DNA of 64,000 bases from JBBDWK01 sp040902885 (lineage in GTDB: Bacteria > Acidobacteriota > Terriglobia > Bryobacterales > Bryobacteraceae), in contig JBBDWK010000090.1 in assembly GCA_040902885.1 (NCBI GenBank), forward strand, positions 21,015 through 85,014, read 5' to 3'. Made by a program: the position numbers and the translations under genes. The stretch's first letter is position 1. Each line of letters begins with the position of its first letter. The notes below the pieces were generated by a model, which saw only the letters and a program-made list of their open reading frames with translations, ran no database searches and was not told where the DNA came from. Below, piece after piece: positions 44,687 to 52,000 of this stretch.

Positions 44687-44742
44687 GGTTGAGAGAGTCT
44701 ACCATAAGCGGGCGGGATGGAGGGTGAGTGGCTGCCAGTCCC

Positions 44743-45138
44743 TTACGAATGCACTGTATGAGCACGTTTGCGTCGGCGCGGCGGCGCTGTGCGTCTCGGC
44801 GTCCTTCTGCGTGCCGGCGTCGTTTCCATGCTGGCCAGACCGGAGACAATGACGGGCTGGCGCTCCGGAAACTCTGCGACAAGAGAGAGGCTGCCACCCA
44901 TGGCCTCAACGTAGCTGCGCAAGGTTGATATCAGCAGATCGCTGCGCTTTTCGAGACGGGAAACGCCCTCCTGACCGATACCGAGAATTTCAGCAAGGCG
45001 TTCCTGCGCCAGGCCGTGCGCTTTGCGAAGTTCGCGCAAAGACATTTCCTCCGCGATCAGCTCGGCGGTGCGTTCCTCAATCTTCTTCCGCCGGGCAGGC
45101 GGCAGGCTCTTGATTTTGTCGCTCAGTTTCGTCGCCAT
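44743..45138 (-). CDS. XRE-family HTH protein, probable orphan antitoxin
   Basis: The 131-residue protein has a helical N-terminal part and an XRE/HTH_3 domain (about 35-85: LRELRKAHGLAQERLAEILG, GVSRLEKRSDL, LRSYVEAMGG), as in HigA/RelB-type antitoxins encoded after a RelE-like toxin. Its C-terminal tail is unusually basic (ARRRTPRRTAPPRRRKR). Immediately upstream, two bases before the ATG, ends a coding relic that looks like the last residues of its toxin; the rest is gone. The protein may therefore act alone as a repressor. It marks the left edge of the accessory island. Confidence 0.78.
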   Translation of the reverse strand: MATKLSDKIKSLPPARRKKIEERTAELIAEEMSLRELRKAHGLAQERLAEILGIGQEGVSRLEKRSDLLISTLRSYVEAMGGSLSLVAEFPERQPVIVSGLASMETTPARRRTPRRTAPPRRRKRAHTVHS

Positions 45139-45140
45139 GG

Positions 45141-45242
45141 TTACTTCCTTTCCTTCCTTCTCAGCCGGGCCAGATGAGCGTCAAAGCGTTCATCGGCTTT
45201 GCGGATCAGCTCCCGGTAAAACCTTTCGACGCGCTGTCGGGC
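45141..45242 (-). pseudogene. Beheaded toxin-gene relic upstream of the XRE gene
   Basis: In the frame that stops at TAA (45141-45143), two bases before the XRE start, the minus strand reads RVERFYRELIRKADERFDAH followed by LARLRRKERK. This is the sort of basic helical tail found at the end of RelE/HigB-type toxins, and toxin-then-antitoxin is the standard order for this pair. Upstream of about 45243 the frame turns into unrelated sequence and soon hits a stop, so at least two thirds of the gene has been lost. Identity as a toxin rests on position. Confidence 0.45.
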
Positions 45243-45432
45243 GGAACAAGTTCCCTATCGATATCCCTGAATGCATTGGGCGATGCGGATGGAGCAGCTG
45301 TTACCGCCACTGTCACGGGCGGATCAGTGATTATAGGTGCTTCTCCTGCTCCCGTCCCCGAGTCTCAATCGGTCGTTCTTCTGGGCCGGCGGTCTCGCCG
45401 GTCTGGCGATCCTCGCCCGCAGGAAGCAGTAA
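45243..45432 (+). pseudogene. PEP-CTERM protein relic with a one-base frameshift
   Basis: The plus strand encodes SLSISLNALGDADGAAV and then APVPESQSVVLLG, the start of a PEP-CTERM sorting tail. The hydrophobic helix and basic end (AGGLAGLAILARRKQ, stop 45430-45432) continue in the next frame. Removing one C around 45384-45388 joins them into a standard VPE-hydrophobic-RRK tail of an exosortase substrate. Only the last 60 residues or so remain and there is no start codon. The relic begins exactly where the toxin relic on the other strand ends. Confidence 0.6.
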
Positions 45433-45529
45433 AGGGCAGCCCATACCGAGCCTGTTGAACAGAATTCCTTGTAGTGGTTCAAAAGTCGGCGCTGTGGACA
45501 GCCCGACCTAAAAACGAAAGGCTTTACAG

Positions 45530-45551
45530 ATGGTAACAGACTTGTTACCAT
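45530..45551 (+). promoter_or_regulatory. Autoregulatory operator inside the toxin-antitoxin promoter
   Basis: Nine-base perfect arms ATGGTAACA and TGTTACCAT are separated by GACT. A -35 like TTTACA (45523-45528) and a -10 like TACCAT (45546-45551) lie 17 bases apart, so the palindrome fills the spacer and -10 region. The toxin ATG at 45561 is only about 3 bases from the expected transcript start. A dimeric HTH antitoxin bound here would block transcription, the usual mode of control for such pairs. Confidence 0.65.
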
Positions 45552-45560
45552 GATCCTTGG

Positions 45561-45893
45561 ATGATCGAGCTGCGCGGCTACATTGACGACAAGGGAAATA
45601 AACCATTCGCTAAATGGTTTGCAGGCCTTGACGGCAATGCCGCCGCCCGTGTTGCTACCGCGTTGACCCGCATCGAGCAGGGGAACACATCGAACGTCAA
45701 GGGCGTGGGCGCGGGCGTATTTGAATGCAAGATCGAATTCGGCCCCGGCTACCGGATTTACTTCGGCAGGGATGGCAACCGGCTTGTGATCCTTCTCGGC
45801 GGGGGATCTAAGAAGCGCCAGTCGAAAGACATCGCCGCCGCACAGGAAAGATGGGCCGACTATAAACGACGCAAGAAACAGGAGATGGAATAA
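45561..45893 (+). CDS. RelE/HigB-like toxin (addiction module killer family)
   Basis: The 110-residue protein matches the phage-derived Gp49/HigB-type toxins: MIELRGYIDDKGNKPFAKWF, VATALTRIEQGN, GAGVFECKIEFGPGYRIYFG and LVILLGGGSKKRQSKDIAAA, followed by AQERWADYKRR. Such toxins are ribosome-dependent mRNA cleavers; the conserved Arg of GYRIYF and the Lys-rich GGGSKKRQ segment fit the active site. Its stop shares one base with the antitoxin start (TAATG). No ribosome site is visible, consistent with a leaderless message from the operator-promoter just upstream. Confidence 0.87.
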   Translation: MIELRGYIDDKGNKPFAKWFAGLDGNAAARVATALTRIEQGNTSNVKGVGAGVFECKIEFGPGYRIYFGRDGNRLVILLGGGSKKRQSKDIAAAQERWADYKRRKKQEME

Positions 45894-46216
45894 TGCCGCT
45901 GACCCACGACTTTAAAGAAACGATCCGCGCCCGCGCACAGGCCGAACCGGAGTTCCGGCAAGCTCTCCTGCGCGAAGCGATCGAATGCATCATCAACGGC
46001 GACCTGGCGACCGGCAAAGCCGTCCTGCGCGATTACGTGAACGCGACGGTCGGCTTTCAGGACTTGGAGAAGCGCACCCACATTCCGGCTAAAAGCCTCA
46101 TGCGCATGTTGGGGCCGAAGGGCAGCCCGTCCGCCGAAAATCTGAGCAACATTCTGACAGCCCTACAGCGAAACGAAGGCGTTCGGTTTTCCGTTCAGCC
46201 CGCCGAGCTTGGTTGA
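45893..46216 (+). CDS. HTH antitoxin of the HigBA-like pair
   Basis: The 107-residue protein has the layout of addiction-module antidote proteins: an N-terminal region (HDFKETIRARAQAEPEFRQA) that would cover the toxin and a C-terminal XRE-like HTH (DLEKRTHIPAKSLMRMLGPKGS, SAENLSNILTALQ). It is translated from the same message as the toxin (TAATG overlap) and probably binds the palindrome at 45530-45551. A strong hairpin begins 22 bases after its stop. The pair looks complete and intact, in contrast to the decayed XRE/toxin pair on its left. Confidence 0.85.
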   Translation: MPLTHDFKETIRARAQAEPEFRQALLREAIECIINGDLATGKAVLRDYVNATVGFQDLEKRTHIPAKSLMRMLGPKGSPSAENLSNILTALQRNEGVRFSVQPAELG

Positions 46217-46238
46217 ACGGAATGTTTTGTCGTGACCG

Positions 46239-46309
46239 GCGCGTCGTTTCAAAGTGCCATTCAGGCGAAAATCTCTGAATCAGGCCTGTTTTCGTAAAAA
46301 ACGACGCGC
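46239..46309. repeat. 71-bp structured inverted repeat after the antitoxin gene
   Basis: Perfect 11-base outer arms GCGCGTCGTTT (46239-46249) and AAACGACGCGC (46299-46309) enclose 49 bases that can fold further (CGAAAA with TTTTCG; or ATTCAG with CTGAAT). It could end transcription of the toxin-antitoxin operon or be a small mobile or recombination element. I checked for the core sites of integron attC sequences at its ends and did not find them. The rest of the gap 46217-46480 holds no credible gene. Confidence 0.55.
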
Positions 46310-46382
46310 TAGGAAGCCCTGCAACGCATCGCCGGAGGCCGGGTGAACCCTCAGCATCCCCCCGTTTTGGCCCCGCGAAGTT

Positions 46383-46409
46383 TTGAACGGGATTCCCTGT
46401 TCTGTTCAA
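46383..46409. repeat. TTGAAC...GTTCAA inverted repeat (TTGAACAGAAT family)
   Basis: One of several related short sequences in the island. TTGAACGGGA and TGTTCTGTTCAA form an imperfect inverted repeat here. Related copies are TTGAACAGAATT with a distant GTTCAA at 45455-45482, TTGAACGGAAT at 46213-46223, and TTGAACAGAATT at 46841-46852. The best palindrome is at 50781-50808. The function is unknown; ends of lost insertion elements or a protein-binding site are possible. Confidence 0.45.
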
Positions 46410-46480
46410 TTTGTCCGGTTCTAGTGTGCGATGCCGACCCTTGTTAAAGGATCAGCATCGCTTCGTCTTAGGGCCAGAAT

Positions 46481-46744
46481 CTATTTCTCAAGATCGTGAT
46501 CTTCGCCGTTGTCGAACTCCATGTTCTTCTTTAGAGCATTGTCAAAGAAAACTTGCATTTGGGCGTTTCTTCCATTGGGTGTTCCTTCGCCTCGTATGTG
46601 AATCTTGCTTTTGTTTGCGTGCTCAGGAGGTACGTCTTTTGTGACGTCACCTTCTGGTTGAGACCAGCTCAGGACATTCTGCCCGTCAATTAGGACAACC
46701 ATGCGGTCGACCTCGCGGGGTATAAATCTTACCCGCCATCCCAT
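46481..46744 (-). CDS. Small hypothetical protein in the accessory island
   Basis: The 87-residue frame starts at ATG 46744 with GGAGG nine bases upstream, the main support for a real gene. The sequence begins MGWRVRFIPREVDRMVVLID and is rich in charged residues (HANKSKIHIRGEGTPNGR; DNGEDHDLEK at the end); it has no signal peptide or membrane helix. Its base composition is more AT-rich than the flanking core genes, which fits recent arrival. I do not recognise a family. Between its start and the IS630 remnant (46745-46891) I see only one TTGAACAGAATT copy. Confidence 0.5.
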   Translation of the reverse strand: MGWRVRFIPREVDRMVVLIDGQNVLSWSQPEGDVTKDVPPEHANKSKIHIRGEGTPNGRNAQMQVFFDNALKKNMEFDNGEDHDLEK

Positions 46745-46891
46745 AATGTGGTGCCTCCAAAATGTTTCAGATGTTGGATACTGCTTCGCAGTAGCATAGC
46801 AGATTGTGTTAAGCGCCGCAGGCCGCAAGCCGATTTCAGCTTGAACAGAATTGGTACTATATAGGTGCGCATAAATAATTCGACATCCAAA

Positions 46892-47479
46892 TCAAAAAAA
46901 GGGATGGAGCAGGTTTTCGATCTCCTGGGGATGTTGCCGCACGTAATCGAATTTGTTGAAGAGCGCGGCACAAAGATCCTGCGGTCGTTCAAAGAACCGA
47001 TTGTGTGTGACGTGCTTGCGCGTGTAATTCCAGATCCGTTCGGTTGCATTCAATTCTGGCCAGTAGGGCGGAAGTTGGAAGACCTCCACGTAGCGGCGGT
47101 TCGCTTTGAACCAGTTTCCTGCTTTTTGTGATACGACGCGTTGTCTTGAATCAGGTAGATCCGGTGGCGTCGTCGGTAGAAGGCGGGCACGACCACCTGC
47201 TCCAGGAAAGCCAGATAGGTCTCCCACTGAAAATAATCCTCCTGATGAAGGTAAATGAAACTGGCGTTGTCCAGACGCACGGCTCCGAAAATCTTTTGCG
47301 TATTGCGCTCGCCTCGCGTGGGAATCTGAGGTTGGCTTCCACGTCTGGCCCAAGTCGCGTGCAGGGTTGGAGTCTGGCGAAACGAAGCCTCGTCTTCGAA
47401 AACAATCACCGCCCCTTCGGTTTTGGCGTTTTTTTTAGCTTCGGGTACGTGTAGCGCACCCATTTACGGTGTTTCAATA
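46892..47479 (-). pseudogene. IS630-family transposase remnant with frameshifts
   Basis: Pieces of a DDE_3 transposase lie in two frames. One carries the first catalytic Asp in VIVFEDEASFRQTPTLHATW, KIFGAVRLDNASFIYLHQED and the second Asp in YLIQDNASYHK. The other carries LPPYWPELNATERIWNYTRK with the catalytic Glu and the end ENLLHPFF. The frame changes at an A-run near 47122-47127. A further coding-like piece before the first block (KHRKWVRYTYP) is in yet another frame, so there are at least two lesions. The HTH half of the protein is missing where the IS66 element begins at 47480. It cannot make an active enzyme. Confidence 0.82.
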
Positions 47480-47523
47480 GTAAGCGTCCGACTAATCGCG
47501 GGGTGACCGGAGCGAGGGGTGGG

Positions 47524-49049
47524 CTATGGGTTCCGTAGGCCCCAGGCTGCGGGGGTGAGTTCGGCCAGCCTTTGGATGCTGACGCGAGCCAGGCCAGGCA
47601 GAACACCGGTTAAGTACTCGCGGACCGGGATGTGAATGCGCCAGCAGGTTTCCACGATCGAGAGAATGGCCGCCACTTTCGGCCCGGCCTGCGGGCTGCC
47701 GACGTGGATCCAGTTCTTCCTCCCCAGCGCTACCGGGCGCATCGAGTTTTCCGCCAGGTTGTTGCTCAGTTCCAGTTCCGGGTAGTCAAGGAAGCGCGTC
47801 AGCTTCGGCCACAACGCCAGCGTATACATCGCCGCGCCGCCGAGCTTACTGGAAGGCAAAGCCTGTCCTCGCGCCGCCTCGATCTCCTGTTTGATGGTGT
47901 CGAGCAGCGGCGGGGCTTGCTGCCGGCGAAGCGCATGGCGCGCGGCCAGGCCGCAGTTTCGCGCGCGCGCTTCGGCGTCGATTCCGAACAGTTGGCCGAT
48001 GAGCGTCACGACGCCCTGGGCGACACTCTCGCCCGGGCACAGTTTGTGCGCCTCGAAGAACTTCCGCCGCGCATGCGCCCAACAGACGGCATGCACCAGC
48101 TTCGGCCCGCCGACTTTCTCGTAAGCCGCATAGCCGTCGGTCTGCAGGATGCCTTCGAACTGGCCCAGGAACTGCTTTGGTCCTTCGCGCCCTCGTCCCA
48201 GACGGAAGTCGAACACCACGCCGCCTCCCGGCCTGCCGTATTGCCACAGGTAAGCCTGATGGTTCTGACCCCGCCCATCGTGCATCTGCACGTCCACCGG
48301 CGTTTCATCGGCCTGGATATAACTGCCGCTCACTAACTCGCGGCCCATCACGGCGGCGATGGGAATGAGTAACTCGCCCACCCGCATCACCCATCCATCG
48401 TCGCCCGGCCGATCTCAATGCCCGTCTCCCGCTCCAGAATGGCGCTCTGGCGATACAGCGGGAGGTGGTCGCTGTACTTGGAGACCAGCGTGTCGATCAC
48501 CACCCGGTCGCTGACCAGGCCCTTGTCGATGATGCGCGCCGGAGCCGGAGCCGCCGCCACCCCGCTTTGCTCACAGCATTGGCAGGCGCGCTTCTCGCGT
48601 TTAGTCACCAACACGAAGTACTGGGCCGGCTCCACATCCAGTTGCTCGCTCTGGTCGTAGCCGATGACCGCCATCGGCTGGCCGCAGCTTTGGCAGTTGC
48701 ACTGCTCCGGCGCGCAGGCAATCACCCGTTCCACGCGCCTCAAATCCGCAGGCAGTTGCTGCCGTCCCGGATGCCGGCGCCGGCGCTCTGGTTTTGCCCC
48801 CTCCCCCAGGGGTTCGCGTTCGCTCTCGGCCTGGACTTCCAGGTTGCTCACCCCGGGTTCCAGCTCCAGAAGTTCCAGTTGCGCACTGCTGAGCTTCTCG
48901 CTGCCCGGACCGTACTTCTTGATCCGCGCCAGCCGCAGACGCTCTTCCAGCACTTGGATCTTCAGGTTGGCCCAATGGAGTTGACGCTTCAGCTCCGTCA
49001 CCTCGGGGGAGTCGGCAGGAGCGGGGCTGGAGGAAGCGGCGGTCACCAT
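47524..49049 (-). pseudogene. tnpC: IS66 transposase TnpC, split by a frameshift
   Basis: The first part (49049 down to 48387, 220 residues) has a leucine-rich helix (LKRQLHWANLKIQVLEERLRL), a zinc-finger-like motif (CQSCGQPMAV; CQCCEQ) and ends with EIGRATMDG. The second part (48390 down to 47524, 288 residues) continues in another frame with WVMRVGELLIP, the DDE domain (QADETPVDVQM, LQTDGYAAYEKV, HAVCWAHARRKFFEA, NNLAENSMRPVALGRKNW) and the C-terminal IS66 domain. Together they are about 508 residues, the normal length, so one small indel near 48385 separates them. Catalytic residues are all present. Confidence 0.82.
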
Positions 49050-49077
49050 CAGTAAAACAAGTATACTATATTATGTT

Positions 49078-49479
49078 TTATATAGCGCAACTATTTTTTG
49101 CCCCAACGGCCGCTTTCTCCTCTTCGCTAACCACTCGCCGAAACCAGGCCCGGCGCTGGCTTCCGGCCAGATCGATGCCGCTTAGAAGCAGCCCCAGTTC
49201 CTCGTGGCTGAGCGCCATCCTGGCCTGGCCGCTCGCCGCCTCCGGCCAGCCGAAGCGGCCCTTCTCCAGGCGCTTGGCGCAGACCCATAGCCCGCTGCCA
49301 TCCCAGAACAGCAGTTTCAGCCGATTTCGTCGCGCATTCGAGAACAGGAAGAGGTGCCCGCTGAGCGGCTCTAACTGCAACCGCTCGCGCACCAGCCCGT
49401 AGAGGCCCTCGAAGCCCTTGCGCATGTCGGTCGCCCCCGCCGCCAGATAGATCCGCGTCGCCGGCCCCAAGCCGAACAT
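49078..49479 (-). CDS. tnpB: IS66 accessory protein TnpB
   Basis: The 133-residue protein is a typical IS66 Orf2: RIYLAAGATDMRKGFEGLYGLV, HLFLFSNARRNRLKLLFWDGSG and RLEKGRFGWP. IS66 elements need TnpB for transposition but its biochemical role is not settled. It starts two bases after the tnpA stop and ends 28 bases before tnpC, in the standard order. No lesion is visible. Confidence 0.9.
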   Translation of the reverse strand: MFGLGPATRIYLAAGATDMRKGFEGLYGLVRERLQLEPLSGHLFLFSNARRNRLKLLFWDGSGLWVCAKRLEKGRFGWPEAASGQARMALSHEELGLLLSGIDLAGSQRRAWFRRVVSEEEKAAVGAKNSCAI

Positions 49480-49481
49480 AC

Positions 49482-49814
49482 TCAGTGCCGCTCCAGCAAC
49501 CCCAGCAACTGCACCAGGGTCTCGCCATCAAACCCCCGGCCGACTTCGATCCGCCGCCCGCCCGGCAGTGCTAGAGCCAGACCGCTGCCCTCATCACTCC
49601 CCGTCGCAGTCCTGGCGCCGCGCAACTCCACCGCCACCCAGCCGTTCACGCCTGTCGCTTCGCCCTGCGCCGGCCGCCGCTTCCGATAGCGATTCAGCGT
49701 CGTCAAGCTCAGCCCATGCTTGCGGCAGAACTCTGCGCGGCTCAGCCCGCTGGCTTCGTACTCGGCAACCAACTGCTCGACCTCCGCCCGGCTCCGGCGC
49801 CGCCGCACTGTCAT
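49482..49814 (-). CDS. tnpA: IS66 accessory protein TnpA
   Basis: The 110-residue protein starts at ATG 49814 (MTVRRRRSRAEVEQLVAEYE) behind AGCAGGTG; a longer frame to 49865 would reach almost to the terminal repeat. It has the helix-turn-helix of IS66 Orf1 (SGLSRAEFCRKHGLSLTTLN, RYRKR) and a C-terminal part ending IEVGRGFDGETLVQLLGLLE. It probably binds the element's ends. It is the first gene of the element. Confidence 0.85.
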   Translation of the reverse strand: MTVRRRRSRAEVEQLVAEYEASGLSRAEFCRKHGLSLTTLNRYRKRRPAQGEATGVNGWVAVELRGARTATGSDEGSGLALALPGGRRIEVGRGFDGETLVQLLGLLERH

Positions 49815-49947
49815 CACCTGCTTTTGTTCGTCCACACTTCCACTGCACCACCAATTCAAGTGCATGCATAGACGGGTTGCTCAGACGCTTACTTTCAGCA
49901 GGCGCTCAGCCGGAACGTTTCTGCCTGGACTGTGAGAGCATCGGTCG

Positions 49948-50742
49948 ATGCTAGAGGCCTTCACATCTGTCACCACCAAATCTCTCGAACTTTTCCTTAA
50001 ATGGCGTTCACCTGAGAGGACACGCGCAAGGTGGGCGAGCACTCTGTTCGCAACATACGAGGCACTTGGCGGTGTGGAAGACGCCATGGCGCGCTGCGCC
50101 CGCACCTTGGAACTCCTCGTTTCTGGTGAGTCCCTATTCGTGCACTCCTCGGACCTGAAGACACCAGAGCATATTGTGGTCAGGAGATGGTCCAGCGACG
50201 AGACGGCTGAAGTAAGCAGTCGGATTTTCCTGACTGATGGGTCCGAAACACTCTCAGAACCTACAAAGGTCCCCATCCGCACCATTATGTCTTCGGTGCT
50301 CGGGAACGATCTACGCTCATTCAGCCAAGCGGTGAGACGCTTGTTCTACCTGTTCAGCGGTGCCACCTTCATATTGGAATCAACAGAACACGAGAGCAAG
50401 GAGCTTCGGGTGCTTGAGATGTACGACCCTGAGCTTGTGCGTACGCTCCGCTATGCGTGGGAAGCTGACGGTGGGTTCGTCGAGGCATTCTCCACACGGC
50501 TCGGTCTCGAACACCTGTTTGACGAGCAACTCGTCCGCATGACCGACGCTACTTTCAACGCCAACAATCCTGTGCACGGATATGCGGTATCAGGACAGGT
50601 CAAAGATTTCGATATCACGAGTGAGGTGAGCGTCGGGGAGCTCGTTTCGCTTATCAAGAGTCACCAAGCCAGCATTTCCAGTGCCAGAACAGCCCTGAAA
50701 GCTCACCTGATTCAGCACTACAAGATCGAGGAAATCCTGTAA
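49948..50742 (+). CDS. Hypothetical protein beside IS66, 264 aa
   Basis: This soluble, mostly helical protein begins 55 bases after the IS66 end. It contains LELFLKWRSPERTRARWAST, LFYLFSGATFILESTEHESK and FDITSEVSVGELVSLIKSHQ, and has no signal peptide, membrane helix or nucleotide-binding motif. I do not recognise its family. Its codon use is less GC-rich than that of the cobalamin genes that follow, in keeping with acquired DNA. It could belong to a defence or other accessory function, but nothing in the sequence shows that. Confidence 0.6.
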   Translation: MLEAFTSVTTKSLELFLKWRSPERTRARWASTLFATYEALGGVEDAMARCARTLELLVSGESLFVHSSDLKTPEHIVVRRWSSDETAEVSSRIFLTDGSETLSEPTKVPIRTIMSSVLGNDLRSFSQAVRRLFYLFSGATFILESTEHESKELRVLEMYDPELVRTLRYAWEADGGFVEAFSTRLGLEHLFDEQLVRMTDATFNANNPVHGYAVSGQVKDFDITSEVSVGELVSLIKSHQASISSARTALKAHLIQHYKIEEIL

Positions 50743-50780
50743 TGGTTTTTTGGAAGTCCGGTTACGGGGAAAACGCACCG

Positions 50781-50808
50781 TTGAACAGAATAGGTAATTC
50801 TGTTCCAA
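50781..50808. repeat. Near-perfect palindrome at the island's right edge
   Basis: GAACAGAAT (50783-50791) and ATTCTGTTC (50797-50805) are perfect nine-base arms around AGGTA; with flanking bases the match extends to TTGAACAGAAT against ATTCTGTTCCAA. It is the most symmetric copy of the TTGAACAGAAT family found at 45.4-46.9 kb. The gap 50743-50950 also holds a 60-residue minus-strand frame (50944 to 50762, MAEVNGVRLLEHFSRELLQD...) that starts 7 bases after cobT and runs out through this palindrome. It may be a truncated gene that once followed cobT. Confidence 0.5.
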
Positions 50809-50950
50809 AATGGGCCTGAGGAGCGAACATCGCCAGTCGCGCCAAGCTTGTGTTTGGCGCCTCTGCCTCTCGGCAGGTGAGACCATCTTGCAACAGTTCT
50901 CGGGAGAAGTGCTCCAACAGGCGAACGCCGTTCACTTCAGCCATTAAGCT

Positions 50951-52000
50951 CTACTTTGCCTTGACACCCAGCCCGGAAAAGGCCGCCATCTCCGCGTACA
51001 GCCGCAGAGCCGCTTCCAGCACGCCGATGGCGAGCGCCGCGCCGGTTCCCTCCCCCAGCCGCAGGCCAAGACTCAGGAGTGGCTCGGCCCCCAATCCCGC
51101 GAGCATCCCCGGATGCCCCGGCTCGGCCGACTGGTGCGAGAAGAACAGGTACTGACCGATGGCCGGGGCGACGGCTTGCGCGGCCAGCGCGGCTGAACCG
51201 GAGATGAATCCATCCACTACCACCGGCAGGCGCCGCTGCGCGGCGCCCAGGAGAAATCCGGCCATCATCGCGATCTCGAATCCGCCCAGAGCGGAGAGCA
51301 CGCCAACCGGATCGGCCGCGTCCGGCCGGTGAAGCGCAAGTGCGCGCGCCACCACGCCCACTTTGCGCTCCAGGCCTTCATCGTCCAATCCGGTGCCGCG
51401 GCCCACGGCATGGTGTGCGGGGATGCCGGTGAAGGCGCAAAGCAGAGCGCTCGCGGCGGTCGTGTTGCCGATGCCCATCTCACCCACGCCCGCGACGTCG
51501 AACTGGGATGCCGCTTCGTCCGCCAGCGCAACGCCGCACTCCATCGCGTGTTCGGCTTCCTGGCGCGACATAGCGTGCTCTCGCGCGAAGTTGCAGGTGC
51601 CCTCGCGCACCTTCCGGTTCACCACGCCCGGTTCGGACGGGCCTTTGACTCCCGCGTCCACCACCACCGGCTCAATCCCGAACTGCCGGCACAGGACATT
51701 GATGGCCGCGCCTCCGCGCAGAAAATTCTTCACCATTTGCGGCGTTACTTCGGCAGGATAGGCGCTGATGCCTTCGGCCGTCACGCCATGGTCGGCGCAG
51801 AATATGTACATCGCCTTCCGGGCCAGCGACGGGTTTGCCGTGCCCTGAATCAGCGCGAGACGCTCCACCAGACTTTCCAGGCGGCCCAGACTGCCGGGAG
51901 GCTTGGTGAGATCGTTCCAATGGTTCATCACCTCTTGCGCCAGTCCGGGATTGTGGAGCGGCTGGATTTCGATGTTAAAGTTCACAGAAGATCGACTCAC
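50951..52000 (-). CDS. cobT: Nicotinate-nucleotide-dimethylbenzimidazole phosphoribosyltransferase
   Basis: CobT makes alpha-ribazole-5'-phosphate from nicotinate mononucleotide and dimethylbenzimidazole, activating the lower ligand of B12. The 349-residue protein shows the family motifs LTKPPGSLGRLE, FCADHGVTAEGISAYP, GEMGIGNTTAASAL and LGEGTGAALA with the catalytic Glu. It is the last gene of the cobalamin operon, and its start overlaps the end of cobC by 26 bases. The gene is full length and ends at the border of the accessory island. Confidence 0.93.
   Translation of the reverse strand: MSRSSVNFNIEIQPLHNPGLAQEVMNHWNDLTKPPGSLGRLESLVERLALIQGTANPSLARKAMYIFCADHGVTAEGISAYPAEVTPQMVKNFLRGGAAINVLCRQFGIEPVVVDAGVKGPSEPGVVNRKVREGTCNFAREHAMSRQEAEHAMECGVALADEAASQFDVAGVGEMGIGNTTAASALLCAFTGIPAHHAVGRGTGLDDEGLERKVGVVARALALHRPDAADPVGVLSALGGFEIAMMAGFLLGAAQRRLPVVVDGFISGSAALAAQAVAPAIGQYLFFSHQSAEPGHPGMLAGLGAEPLLSLGLRLGEGTGAALAIGVLEAALRLYAEMAAFSGLGVKAK

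Larger units (their letters stand above)
47480..49892. mobile_element. IS66-family insertion sequence with matched ends
   Basis: The element runs from GTAAGCGTC at 47480 to its inverted partner ending at 49892 (GTAAGCGTC read from the other side), a total of 2,413 bp. The terminal repeats agree at about 14 of the first 18 bases. It holds the three IS66 genes tnpA, tnpB and tnpC in that order on the minus strand. The 8 bases on its left (TTTCAATA) and right (TTTCAGCA) agree at 6 of 8 positions, in line with the 8-bp duplication IS66 makes, now partly decayed. tnpC is frameshifted, so the copy is probably not able to move by itself. Confidence 0.85.

Noticed and set aside
46239..46309. The 71-bp hairpin after the toxin-antitoxin pair as an integron attC site
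   Set aside because: The flanks lack the RYYYAAC and GTTRRRY core sites and no integrase gene is nearby, so only a structured repeat is reported.
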